DNA from: Lamellibrachia satsuma
Lineage: Eukaryota; Annelida; Polychaeta; Sabellida; Siboglinidae
Assembly: GCA_033239005.1 (NCBI GenBank)
Contig: BSQZ01000040.1
Coordinates: 4,582,099-4,646,098 of the forward strand
Direction: 5' to 3'
Length of the DNA stretch: 64,000 nucleotides
Position 1 is the first letter of the stretch, and each line of letters opens with the position of its first letter. The notes beneath the pieces are model-generated. The model had not been told where the DNA came from. It was given only the letters and a program-made list of their open reading frames with translations, and ran no database searches. The position numbers were made by a program, and so were the translations under genes. Positions 41,001 to 49,739 of the stretch are shown here, in pieces.

Positions 41001-44000
41001 ATCAATTGATGTGCTGTTGATTTATCATGCGGACACTCACGAAGTATTCTCAGAAAGAAGTAGCCGTGTGTCTAGATGGATACATCTCGATAAAATGCTC
41101 TAGATTAATCAGTTTGTCTTACTACCGTGATAAATCCCCCCAGATAATAAATGCCTGTCTCATTCTGAGAACCATACGTTTGTTAACGTCGAGTGCATAT
41201 CAGCACGGCTAGCCGTTGTATTGTTAGTAGGTTTCTCGTCAAATACTGACACAACCCTGAGTTTGCGTCACGTGAAATGTTTTATTTTAATATTTACGTT
41301 CGCATCGCCTCATATGTAATTTCAACAGCTTTAAAAGTGAAACAGCATGTTGTACTTGCAATATGATCAAGCTCTTGCATGCATGATATATAAACATATG
41401 ACATCTTATGTTCGTGTAGAGAAGTGGACAGGGGTCGTGACAAATATGCGGGTGACCCACGCCACGCCAGCCGGCGCCTACGCATACACCCCGGACCGAA
41501 ACTGGGAAAGCTCAGTACCCGCTGATGTGAAAGGCCGCAAAAATTGCCGCGATATCGCGACTCAACTGATCGACGACCATGCTGACATCCGGGTAGGCTG
41601 TGCCGTCACAACATGGGGGCAATACTAGCCAATGATAATAGTTTAATGTTCAACATTTGTTAGATGAAGGTGCTGGTTTAAATAGCGAAAGCATTTTCAT
41701 AAAATAACAATTACAGAATTTAAATATGTTACGTTTACGGTGTAATCATGATACGGTTAAACATATTTAAAGTTTCACGAAATATTTGTGTGTGTACTCT
41801 TCAGGTGATTCTTGGAGGAGGCAGAAACCGGTTTCTTCCCGCGAGTGCCGGTGGAAAGCGGAATGATAATCGCAACTTGATTGAGGTATATCACCTAGAA
41901 CACAATGTGCCTTATAACAATATAGCCCTAAATAAATGATAACCCGCTAATTAAATACCAACGCTGGAACTAAGACAAATATCATGTTTATGACGATCAA
42001 CTAGGTTGAGTAAATAATTAAATTAGCTAGAACCATGATTAATCTAAAATGGCTGCGATTGCGAGTATTTTGTTTAATTCACATCATACACGCTGCATGA
42101 CAAATAAACAACATAAATACATACAAACACACGTACGCATATAACTTCCCCACAGACATACAATTATATAAACGTACAAATTCACAAACATACAAACTCA
42201 CAAACACAGGCGCATACACAGGCGCACAAACCCACAAATGCACAACCGCATAGACAAACACAGGCGCGCACATGCCCGCACGCACGCAATCATGCATAGC
42301 TACATTTATTGTTGTTTACAGGAATGGGCTGCAAAGAAGGCGAAGTCTAATATTCCCCGAGACAAATATGCTTATGTGAAGACAAAGGCCGAAATGGCAG
42401 CCGTAGATACAGACAAAGTGCAACATCTTTTCGGTGGGTATACCTCAAACGAAACCTAACAGCTTCACGATGCATATGTACAGAAAACACGAAACAAATA
42501 TCAGCCCTGCTCTCTGGATGATGACAGTTATTAGAAAACAATAATTAATGTAATTAATTACATGTTGTGGTCGATGTACTTTTTTATTTTTATGATATGG
42601 GCATGCTTTATGTGCATTAGACAGCTGCTGTATTGGTCGTAATATTATTTTAATTAGTGTAATTTTTATAGAAATGTTTTATTATCTTATATAGCACCGG
42701 AAGACTAGTTTCGTAAGAACAACTTTCGGTTTTGTTGTTAGGTATACTTTATCCATGCCTGTGTAATGTGTACATATACCGGTGTCATCAGTGTACTATG
42801 TACGTGTACTGGTGTCCCGTACGTGTCTATAGCATCTACCTGTATTAGTGTCGTAACTATCTTATTATTGTGTACGTGTACTGGTGTCTAGTATTTATGT
42901 GTACTGGTGTCGCCAGCCTAATATGTACGTCGTCCATCGTCGTCCGCGAGAACGGCCGAGCGGGACAGGTACCTCGCCGCGAAATGGTAACAGTGAGCCA
43001 GCATACCGTACTTATGTGTACCAGCGTCTCCTGCCTAATATGTAAGTGTACCGGTGTCGTGTGTCGCAGGTCTGTTCAACGATGACGTCATGGCGTACGA
43101 GTATCTGCGGGTGGACACGGAGCCGACCGAGCCGAGTGTGAGCGAGATGACGGAAACGGCCATTCGCTTACTGCAGCACAGCGACACCGGCTACTTCCTT
43201 CTCGTCGAGGGTAGGCGTGTCGTAGCACACATATATCGTTGAGAGTAGGGGTGTCATAGTACACATGTACCGGTGAGGGTAGGCCTGTCATAGTGCACAT
43301 ATATCGTTGAGAATAAGCACATATATACCGGTGAGGGTGGGCATGTTCTAGCGCACATTTATCGTTGAGAGTAGGTGTGTCATAGCACACATGTACCGGT
43401 GAGAGTAGGCCTGTCATAGTGCACATATATCGTTGAAAGTAGGTGTGTCATAGCACACATGTACCAGTGAGGGTAGGCCTGTCATAGCGCACATATATCG
43501 TTGAGAGTAGGTGTGTCATAGCACACATGTACCGGTGAGGGTAGGCCTCTCACAGCGCACATATATCGTTGAGAGTAGGTGTGTCATAGCACACATGTAC
43601 CAGTGAGGGTAGGCCTGTCATAGTGCACATATATCGTTGAAAGTAGGTGTGTCATAGCACACATGTACCGGTGAGGGTAGGCCTCTCATAGCGCACATAT
43701 ATCGTTGAGAGTAGGTGTGTCATAGCACACATGTACCGGTGAAGGTAGGCCTGTCATAGCGGACATATATCGTTGAGAGTAGGTGTGTCATAGCACACAT
43801 GTACCGGTGAGGGTAGGCTTGTCACAGTGCACATATATCGATGAGTCCTAGCGTAAGTACATAGCGTCATGCCATCCAAGTGTGTACTGGGGCCTATTTT
43901 GTGTCACAGATCTTGTTGCACGTTAGAAAATAATAATACTAAATAATCATATCACAAAAAGGCCGCCGCCGCCCGTCACACCACCTACTCTACTTTCAGG

Positions 44001-45885
44001 AGGGAAGATCGATTACTGTCACCATGAAAACCTCGGATACTGCGCTCTCAACGAGACCGTTGCCATGTCCGACGCCGTGCGCGTCGCCCTACGACTGACC
44101 AGTGAAGAGGACACCCTGGTCATCGTGACGGCTGACCACTCGCACGTCATGACCATGGGCGGGTACCCATCAATAAACAACGACATCGCGGGTAGGCATA
44201 TTGTTGTTGTTACTATTGTTGTTGTTACTATGGCTCTTGTTTATGTGGCATTGTTGTAAAAGCGTTTGTATAATGGCAGATGTATGCGTGGAAATGTTGT
44301 TTTGATGATCATTTCGCAACAATTTGTTAGTGTTGATTTGTTGCTACTACTGCTGCTGCTGTTGCTGCTGCTGCTACTGTTGCTGTTGCTGATAATGTTA
44401 CCGTTGCTGTTGTTGCTGCTAGTGTTGCTGCAACTGTAGGTGCAGATGTTGCTGTTACTACTATTTATGCTGCTGTTATTGTTGCTGCTACTGCAGATGT
44501 TGCTGTTTTTGCTTTGGTTGGTGTTGTTGTTGTTGTTGGTGGTGTTTCTGCGACTGCTAATAATAATTTATAACATAATATTATCCAATCGTCTGTGGAA
44601 ATGTCACGAACCGTGTCATTATTACTAATACTTATCAATGCGATGTGTGTATATTATGTACTTTCTGAAAGTCTTCATTGAAAAAAGTTATTAGTTCGGA
44701 AGGTACTATTTTCTTCACAAAATTAGTAATAATATATTTCGTAAATATATTTAGTCAATAACACTAATTTCCGTGGCGGTTTGTTGTCTTAATGTGATGA
44801 TGACTTAATTCACGGATGTTATCCGGAAGACGAGCTATCAATTCTGCAATGTATGGTCTGCTTACGATAGGGTGAATGTTGCAGTGTGCTCTTTTGTTTC
44901 TCAGGCTTAATTGATGATAATGATGATCCGTTAGACAATAAACCAATGCTTACGTTGATGTACGCGGACGGGCCAGGCTACAAGGTTCACCGTATGCAGA
45001 ATGGCACCGACACACCACGAATGGATCTGACGAATGCTAACCGTGAGTCACTTTGATGTGTAATCTCGGTGCTTAGTTTTCATAATGTTTACACTCAAAG
45101 ATGTCAAAGCAAAATGTTGGTATCACGGAGACAAGACAATGCAAATACGTATAAACGATCATCGTTTTGAACCATAATTGTGTTGTTGTCGTCATAATAA
45201 CTAAGAAAAGCAATATAATGTGTATAATAAAATCATGTTATATAGTATAAACTACATCTGTTCTGACATTGTGACCGTCCAAACAGGTTTTAATGAAGCA
45301 GACTATTAAAATATAATTTGACCATTATATGCTTACGAAAATCGACCTTGCCGTTCACCACGCAATGCAAACGTGATATGTCAGTCGAAATGTTTAGTGT
45401 AAACATACTCGACCGTTGGTACCAATAAATCGTTATCATAATCATAATAAACAGTATTATTATTGTCCGCATTTCTACAAACAACCGCTAACAAGCCTGG
45501 CGCATTACATTGAAGTATGTGCAGAACATCACATAACTGAACATGTGTGTGGACCAATACTGTGTGCCTGCGAGTTTCAGTTGGCAAGGGTTTCGTGAAC
45601 GATGCCGGAATACACAGAAAATACGAAAGTCACGGAGGAGAGGACGTAGGAATATATGCGCGAGGGCCGATGTCGCATCTGATCCACGGAGTTCACGAGC
45701 AGAGCTACATCGCCCACGTGATGCGGTACGCGTCATGCGTCGGAGAAAACCGAGAGCACTGCGAAAAACCACGTCGCGCGCCCGGATGTGATGAGTGCGC
45801 AGGCGTGGAGTCGCTATACCGGAACCGTACCTGGATAGTCGTCATGGCCAGCTTTCTACTGACGCGTTTCGTGACATTTCTATAG
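31672..45885 (+). CDS. Membrane-bound (GPI-type) alkaline phosphatase, 10 coding exons
   Basis: Exons 31672-31744, 37461-37711, 39743-39914, 41420-41592, 41805-41885, 42322-42433, 43070-43210, 44000-44191, 44905-45042 and 45581-45885 join to 1638 bases, 545 residues. All introns are GT-AG and the phases agree (1,0,1,0,0,1,1,1,1). Features: N-terminal signal peptide, LGDGMG metal Asp (D69), [10 protein letters not shown] with nucleophile Ser119, HATP with Mg-ligand Thr181, LLVEG with Glu334, Asp339/His343, TADHSH (Asp380/His381), HGGED (His462), and a hydrophobic C-terminus typical of GPI-anchored members. The length is close to vertebrate enzymes (about 525). It hydrolyses phosphate monoesters outside the cell. 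Unusual: Tyr340-Cys341 where vertebrate enzymes have His-Gly. Confidence 0.93.
31775..32045. repeat. GT / CGTG microsatellite in alkaline phosphatase intron 1
   Basis: GT with a short TA run (31863-31874), then perfect GCGT tetramers (31903-31951 and 31998-32044), separated by three TGTGTCTGGTG-like units. Starts only 30 bases inside the intron. Confidence 0.95.
32578..33386. repeat. 37-bp minisatellite, about 22 copies, intron 1
   Basis: The unit contains GTACATGATCATTGACA and CAGTACACAGCAA. Variants (ACTTT, AATTT, ACGTT; GACAG/GAGAG) alternate and form local higher-order blocks. One unit at about 33017 is short by a base. Confidence 0.95.
33845..34783 (+). pseudogene. Retroelement ORF1-like relic with RRM-like segment, in intron 1
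   Basis: Three successive plus-strand frames starting at the Met near 33848: an N-terminal part; a middle with [22 protein letters not shown] (coiled-coil-like) and basic KKPRPPP; and a 105-aa frame (34461-34778) with [32 protein letters not shown] and [14 protein letters not shown] recall the last pattern from proteins repeated many times in marine invertebrate genomes and linked to retroelement ORF1, resembling a degenerate RRM fold. Stops separate the frames. It lies in the sense direction of the host intron but is not an exon: no splice support and no phosphatase similarity. Confidence 0.45.
34784..37460. other. Rest of intron 1, no gene recognised
   Basis: Contains a 20-bp TA run at 34855-34876 and a CAA/CAG-type trinucleotide tract at 37283-37360. 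The short frames show no domain. Confidence 0.5.
37461..37711 (+). CDS. Alkaline phosphatase exon 2: N-terminal helix and LGDGMG
   Basis: Residues 25-108. Acceptor TTGCAG before 37461; donor AAG|GTAACA. Contains the metal-binding Asp69 in FFLGDGMG and the VTAAR helix. The exon ends at GLSK, one residue block before the active-site exon. Confidence 0.9.
37968..39440 (-). mobile_element. L2/CR1-group LINE relic in alkaline phosphatase intron 2
   Basis: Antisense to the host gene. Minus-strand RT fragments: a [18 protein letters not shown] block near 39240, then [20 protein letters not shown] and KLRHYGLYG (39080-38980). The palm with the catalytic Asp pair is deleted; the frame jumps to a thumb segment with [17 protein letters not shown] (38880-38820) and a C-terminal [16 protein letters not shown] motif (38310). 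The end near 37968 has tandem TTCTTG units on the minus strand, a 3' tail. It is related to the LINE at 53943-55930. Confidence 0.75.
39440..39722 (+). mobile_element. 3' end of another LINE, (TTA)n tailed, just upstream of exon 3
   Basis: Plus-strand frames read [10 protein letters not shown] and later ASELGQ followed by a stop and the AATAAAATTT(TTATTA)n tail at about 39615-39720. This layout is the one I recall for L2/Rex-like LINE 3' ends. The tail ends about 20 bases before the exon 3 acceptor at 39742, so it probably overlaps the polypyrimidine/branch region. Confidence 0.6.
39743..39914 (+). CDS. Alkaline phosphatase exon 3: catalytic serine
   Basis: Residues 109-165 plus one base. 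Acceptor CCACACAG; donor AAAG|GTAAGC. Contains [14 protein letters not shown] with the nucleophile Ser119 that is phosphorylated during catalysis. Confidence 0.95.
40028..40300 (+). mobile_element. CR1-like ORF1 fragment (copy G) in intron 3
   Basis: Matches copy A's ORF1 around its coiled coil and pentapeptide repeats: TTTTAGTTTTGA, GTAGGGGATG, GATAAAGTGG, AAGCTGAGAGGAG, then GAGACGGGAGGGA-type 15-bp units coding [10 protein letters not shown]. No other CR1 part is nearby. The repeat region is much shorter than in copy A. Sense orientation relative to the phosphatase. Confidence 0.75.
40778..41082. repeat. Tandemly duplicated palindrome in intron 3
   Basis: Bases 40778-40878 form a palindrome with arms of about 50 bases, virtually no loop and 5 mismatches. 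Then come 61 bases, after which a second diverged palindrome occupies 40940-41039. The spacer sequence with AGAAAGAAGTAGCCGTGTGT after the first palindrome is repeated after the second (to 41082), so the 162-bp unit was duplicated as a whole. Confidence 0.9.
41420..41592 (+). CDS. Alkaline phosphatase exon 4
   Basis: Residues 166-223. Acceptor GTGTAG; donor CGG|GTAGGC. Contains [13 protein letters not shown]; His179 and Thr181 correspond to the vertebrate Mg-site residues. Confidence 0.93.
41805..41885 (+). CDS. Alkaline phosphatase exon 5
   Basis: Residues 224-250, phase 0 at both ends (81 bases, skippable without a frame change). Acceptor TCTTCAG; donor GAG|GTATAT. Carries the conserved VILGGGR strand and loop. 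Confidence 0.92.
42322..42433 (+). CDS. Alkaline phosphatase exon 6
   Basis: Residues 251-287 plus one base. Acceptor TTTACAG; donor TTCG|GTGGGT. Corresponds to the WN/helix region preceding LFGLF in relatives; a variable part of the family. Confidence 0.88.
42730..43069. repeat. Degenerate GTGTACTGGTGTC repeats before exon 7
   Basis: Words of the type ATGTACGTGTACTGGTGTC recur irregularly about eight times from 42770 up to the exon 7 acceptor (43069). A GC-rich non-repeat island lies at 42938-43005. Confidence 0.7.
43070..43210 (+). CDS. Alkaline phosphatase exon 7
   Basis: Residues 288-334 plus one base. Acceptor GTCGCAG; donor GAGG|GTAGGC. Contains GLF...[15 protein letters not shown] and GYFLLVE with the metal-ligand Glu334. 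GC-rich compared with its repeat-filled introns. The minisatellite of intron 7 starts at the first base after this exon. Confidence 0.93.
43211..43845. repeat. 34/68-bp minisatellite starting at the exon 7 splice donor
   Basis: Nineteen units of 34 bases (one shortened to 24), alternating between a CGTT and an ACCGG type, so the higher-order period is 68. The first unit starts at the first base of intron 7 (43211). Nearly every unit begins GTAGG preceded by GAGA or GAGG, so the donor sequence GAGG|GTAGGC of exon 7 is echoed at each boundary. Confidence 0.95.
44000..44191 (+). CDS. Alkaline phosphatase exon 8: zinc site
   Basis: Residues 335-398 plus one base. Acceptor TTTCAG; donor GCGG|GTAGGC. 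Contains [10 protein letters not shown] (Asp339, His343), an N-glycosylation sequon NET (Asn352) and TADHSH (Asp380, His381). The family norm is IDHGHHE, so Tyr340 and Cys341 are departures at the active site. Confidence 0.93.
44200..44560. repeat. TTG/CTG trinucleotide-rich tract, intron 8
   Basis: Imperfect GTT and CTG/TGC triplets from 44200 to about 44255 and 44335-44560. The Leu-rich frame at 44440-44628 is an artefact of this. Confidence 0.9.
44905..45042 (+). CDS. Alkaline phosphatase exon 9: crown-domain region
   Basis: Residues 399-444 plus one base. Acceptor TCTCAG; donor AACC|GTGAGT. Contains [13 protein letters not shown], the usual L.Y.NGPGY strand, and a sequon NGT. Confidence 0.9.
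45225..45400. repeat. Interspersed repeat in intron 9, shared with 58310-58520
   Basis: Shares CATGTyATATAGTATA, then GACCG, then TTTTAATGAA with 58316-58385. A second part (AAAATCGACCTTGCCGTTCA) matches 58440-58500 in the opposite orientation. Possibly a MITE-like element. Confidence 0.4.
45581..45885 (+). CDS. Alkaline phosphatase exon 10: last zinc ligand and GPI tail
   Basis: Residues 445-545 and the stop TAG. Acceptor TTTCAG. Contains [15 protein letters not shown] (His462), [13 protein letters not shown], Cys-rich CVGENREHC and GCDEC, and a terminal hydrophobic stretch after NRTW. In relatives such a tail is removed and replaced by a GPI anchor; the attachment residue is not clear here. 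Confidence 0.93.
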
Positions 45886-46103
45886 AGCGTTTGATTGATA
45901 CAAACCTTAATTTTAACAACTTCATAATATCCCCCTCGTTCTGTAATGATATTTACACTTCATCATAGGTTTAATTTAGGTGGAATGATCGCTTATGTGA
46001 TGTGACGCCGTTTGGGTATCGAGGATTACGATGATAATAGTCAGTAATATTATTAATGAAAGTCAAGAAAAACAAAGACGTTTCCACTAGAGCGAAACTA
46101 ATA

Positions 46104-46109
46104 ATTAAA
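46104..46109 (+). terminator. Possible poly(A) signal ATTAAA
   Basis: First variant poly(A) hexamer I see after the phosphatase stop codon, about 220 bases downstream. No AATAAA was seen nearby. Weak, position only. Confidence 0.25.
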
Positions 46110-46974
46110 ATTGGCTCAATCACGGTAGATTGAACATTTGCAAAGCGGTATAAATCTTGTTTATTTTAAAAGTATGACGACTTTCGAAGCAGCTTTTGTG
46201 TAGTCATGCGACATTTTTGTATATTTTGGATAACGTGGTAACTTACGCTAAAATGTTGAATGGATATGATAAAATATTGATATATATTAGGGATTTAACG
46301 TTTTCTAATACAACAAAGTGAACACCAGCTATATTACATATTTTTCTAACATAAACGTAAGGCAGAATAATGAATGGAACAGCCAGGAAGTCTTCTCAAA
46401 CTGATAGTTAGTCCCAGTAGCCACCGAGGAAGTATTTCTGAAGTCACGAACATATCAACATTCTGATCTTCCCATTGCTTCAAACATGGCTTCAACAATT
46501 GCTTACACCATCCTGGGTGTTACCAGATCTACAGTGTAACGTGCTAATAGATGTAAAATATTCAAGCACAGTGCATGAAATCCATCCATCATAACGCACC
46601 TTGGACCCTGTGTAGCATAAAAACAATCGTATTGTTTTGTGAAAGCCATGTTACCAGGAGTCTGCCTTATAATGCTATTGTCGTAATCATTCCACCAGAA
46701 TCACGCCCCCTTCCCATAAATATGGATTACTTTTATTATCAAAGCTATTACAATTTAAATGAATGCCGCAGACCTATATCAGTTACCTCTGGTCAGGCTC
46801 ATCATGATGTGGCCGTGTAGTGTTCACTGTGTCTGCGGTGACATTCACAGTTCATGCATTATTTATTTCGAGGCTGCTGTGCCGTAACTTATCGCTCCGA
46901 CACCAGTCAACGTCGCCGCTTGCCTGTCGCCTTTGCAGCTCTAGTTCGCGTTAATTTTCATCGGCACGATCTGA
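46110..46974. other. No gene recognised
   Basis: Downstream flank of the phosphatase gene up to CR1 copy C; nothing supported. Confidence 0.5.
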
Positions 46975-47530
46975 CTTATGAATCCATCTCAACGTGGATT
47001 CATAAAGGAGAGGTCATGCTTAACAAATATGTTATGTTTTTGGAAGAAATCATCAAGTGGATAGACGAGGGATCGCCAGAAGATATTACCTACATAGATT
47101 TTCAGAAAGCTTTTGACAAAGTGCCACATCAAATGTTACTACTTAAGTTAAAAGCCCGTGGTATCGGGGATGGCATAATTGACTGGAAAGAACAATATAT
47201 TTCTGAGAGAAGACAGCGTGTTGTAGAAGATGGAGAGATGTTGTAGAAGATGGAGAGATGTTGTAGAAGATGGAGAGATTACAAACTGGAAATAAGTTTT
47301 GAGTGGGGTTAATACAGAGGAGAACAACTAAAATTATTCCAAAACAATAGATTTCTGACAGAAGACAGCGTGTTGTAGAAGATGGAGAGATTACAAACTG
47401 GAAATAAGTTTTGAGTGGGGTTAATACAGAGGAGAACAACTAAAATTATCTGAGAGACCATAGGTATGAAAATCGCCTGAGCCAAAGTGGCTTAACCATC
47501 ATTGAGACAAGGAGGTTAAGAGGAGATCAT
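46975..47530 (+). mobile_element. CR1-like fragment, copy C, with internal duplications
   Basis: Plus-strand RT core: SQRGFIKERSCLTN, then WIDEGSPEDITYIDFQKAFDK and LLKLKARGIGDGIIDW. A 20-bp unit (TTGTAGAAGATGGAGAGATG) then occurs three times at 47221-47280, and a 152-bp stretch containing it is duplicated (47191 and 47343). The sequence next jumps to the RT C-terminal block SQSGLTIIETRRLRGD near 47500. Both ends are truncated. Confidence 0.85.
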
Positions 47531-48160
47531 TATTTGATGTATGGCTTTATATGTTTTGCGTATCCGCATTGACAACGAATTTCGGAACAGTAGTTATCTT
47601 GAAAAATACAAAATATTTCCTAACAGCAGTTTGTTCAAACATGTTTTCATTTGCGGTAGAATATATTGACATTTGAGCCGGAAAAATGATACGCATTCTC
47701 ATCTACTAGCCAAGAGTGCCCTTGGGTTATGGCTATTTTGGGGCCTGCCACTTGCTAAAACGGCCACAGTTTGTACACGTTTTTCAACTACATTAATCAA
47801 TGTGTAATGTACTTGAAACAAACAAATAAATATGTAGGTAATAATTGACAACATCCCAATAAATACACAAGTCGTCACAGGAATATTTGAAAGTGTATTG
47901 AGAGGCACAAAAACGTGGAACAGAAATTGCCTGGTAGAGTTCCGCAATTGCGGAATGACCCATAATTGTTACGCGTTTTGTGTTACGTAACTCGGTCACC
48001 ACTAGGATGTGTTGAACCAATGTCAAAAAAAATCTAGTGCTTACTGGCTACTAAGCTATAAGTTGCTCACAACAAACTGTGAAGTCAACTTTAGTTCAGC
48101 TCCTCTGCGTCCAACCAATATTTACTTAACATCAGGTCAAGAGGTGTACTAAGCAATTAT
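47531..48160. other. No gene recognised
   Basis: Unremarkable sequence between CR1 copies C and D. Confidence 0.5.
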
Positions 48161-49568
48161 GTAACAAGATTTAACAAGATTGCCATCCCAAACAACAAGT
48201 TCCAGATGGCAAAGTGGACAAGGAAGCCATTGGCTTATCGAGAGTCCAACAATTTTCTCATCTATGTATAGCCCACCCTTATCAAATATCTGTCAATTCT
48301 ATTTTTAAACATATTCACACTACTAGCATTAACACAATCATTTGGCAGTTTGTTCCATTCATTTATCACCCTCTGTGAGAAAGAGTACTTTCTCATGTCC
48401 AACCTACACTGCTCCTTAACTAATGCTGCTTTGTGTCCTCTGGTTCTACTGCCTTCTTTAAGTTTGAAGAACATATTCCTATCAACATCCTCATAACCGT
48501 TTACTATTTTAAATACTTCTATTTGGTCCCCTCTTAGTCTCCTGGTCTCTAGTGTTGTCAAACCACATTGTAATAAGCGACTTTCATAACTAAGGTCTCT
48601 CAACTCTGGAATCATTTTGGTTGCTCTTCGTTGTATTCTTTCTAGCTTGTCTATGTCCTGTTTACGATACGGCCTCCATGCTTGAATACAGTATTCCAAA
48701 TGTGGTCTAACTATTGCTTTGTACAGGGGTACAATTAGCTGTTTCTCCTTATACATGATAGTTCTCCAAATTAGCCCTAGAATTTGATTTCCTTTTGAAG
48801 CAGCAATCCCACATTGTTCTGAAACTTTCAAGTCAGCACTAAATGTTACTCCTAAGTCCTTTTCTTGTGTGGTTCTACCTAGTACAGCATACCCCATTTT
48901 ATATTCTTCGTCCATGTTTCCATGCCCTATGTGTATACATTTGTACTTCCCAAAATTTAATAACATTTGCCATTTTTCTGATCATTTAACTAATTTATCT
49001 AGATTATCCTGTAAACTTTGTTTATCTGTATCATTTGTAACTTTTCTGAATACTTTTGTGTCATCTGCAAATTTGAGTACTTTGCTAGATATGTCATCTT
49101 CTAGATCATTAATATATATTAAAAACAGTATAGGGCCTAATACTGATCCCTGTGGTACCACACTCAAAACCGATTTCCAGTTTGAAATCTCACCGTCTAC
49201 TACTAATCTCTGTCTTCTGTGTGTAAGCCACTTTTCTATCCAGTTGACTACATCATTGCCTATACCATGGGCTTTTAGTTTAAGTATCAATCTTTGGTGT
49301 GGCACTTTATCGAAAGCTTTCTGAAAATCTAAGTAGACAACATCCACTGGTGACCCGTCATCTATCCACTTTGTAATTTCTTAAAAAACACACAAGAGAT
49401 TGGTTAGACATGACCTTGCTTTTAGGAACCCATGTTGAGATGTATTTATTAAATTATGTTTACAAGGAATTCCACCATGTGGTCTCTAATTAATGTTTCG
49501 AGTAATTTACATATAACTGATGTTAAACTCACTGGTCTGTAATGTTCTGGCTTGTTCTTCGATCCCTT
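48161..49568 (-). mobile_element. CR1-like retrotransposon, copy D (diverged subfamily, 5'-truncated)
   Basis: Minus-strand RT with YLDFQKAFDKVPHQRL, LSVVPQGSVLGPIL (Gly to Val before PQG), FADDTKVFRKV and a full C-terminal half (234 aa frame, 48966-48262). A TGG to TGA stop splits VKWSEKW near 48980. At the 3' end are the stem TTGCCATC (48180-48187) / GATGGCAA (48205-48212) and the TTGTTAAATC repeat. It starts within the RT at 49568. About three quarters identical to copies A/B by eye, hence another subfamily. Confidence 0.88.
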
Positions 49569-49739
49569 GTTACGCGTTTATTATACGTTCATTATGAACG
49601 TATACGTTCTGAATAATCCTGGCAAATGTAGAAACCGTGCTCAGACCAACACGTACGGAGCGCGAAAGCACGAGCCAGTGATGACGAAGGTTGTAAGTGT
49701 TTGTCTGATAATTGGAGCTAATAATTTGTTTGAGTCCTT

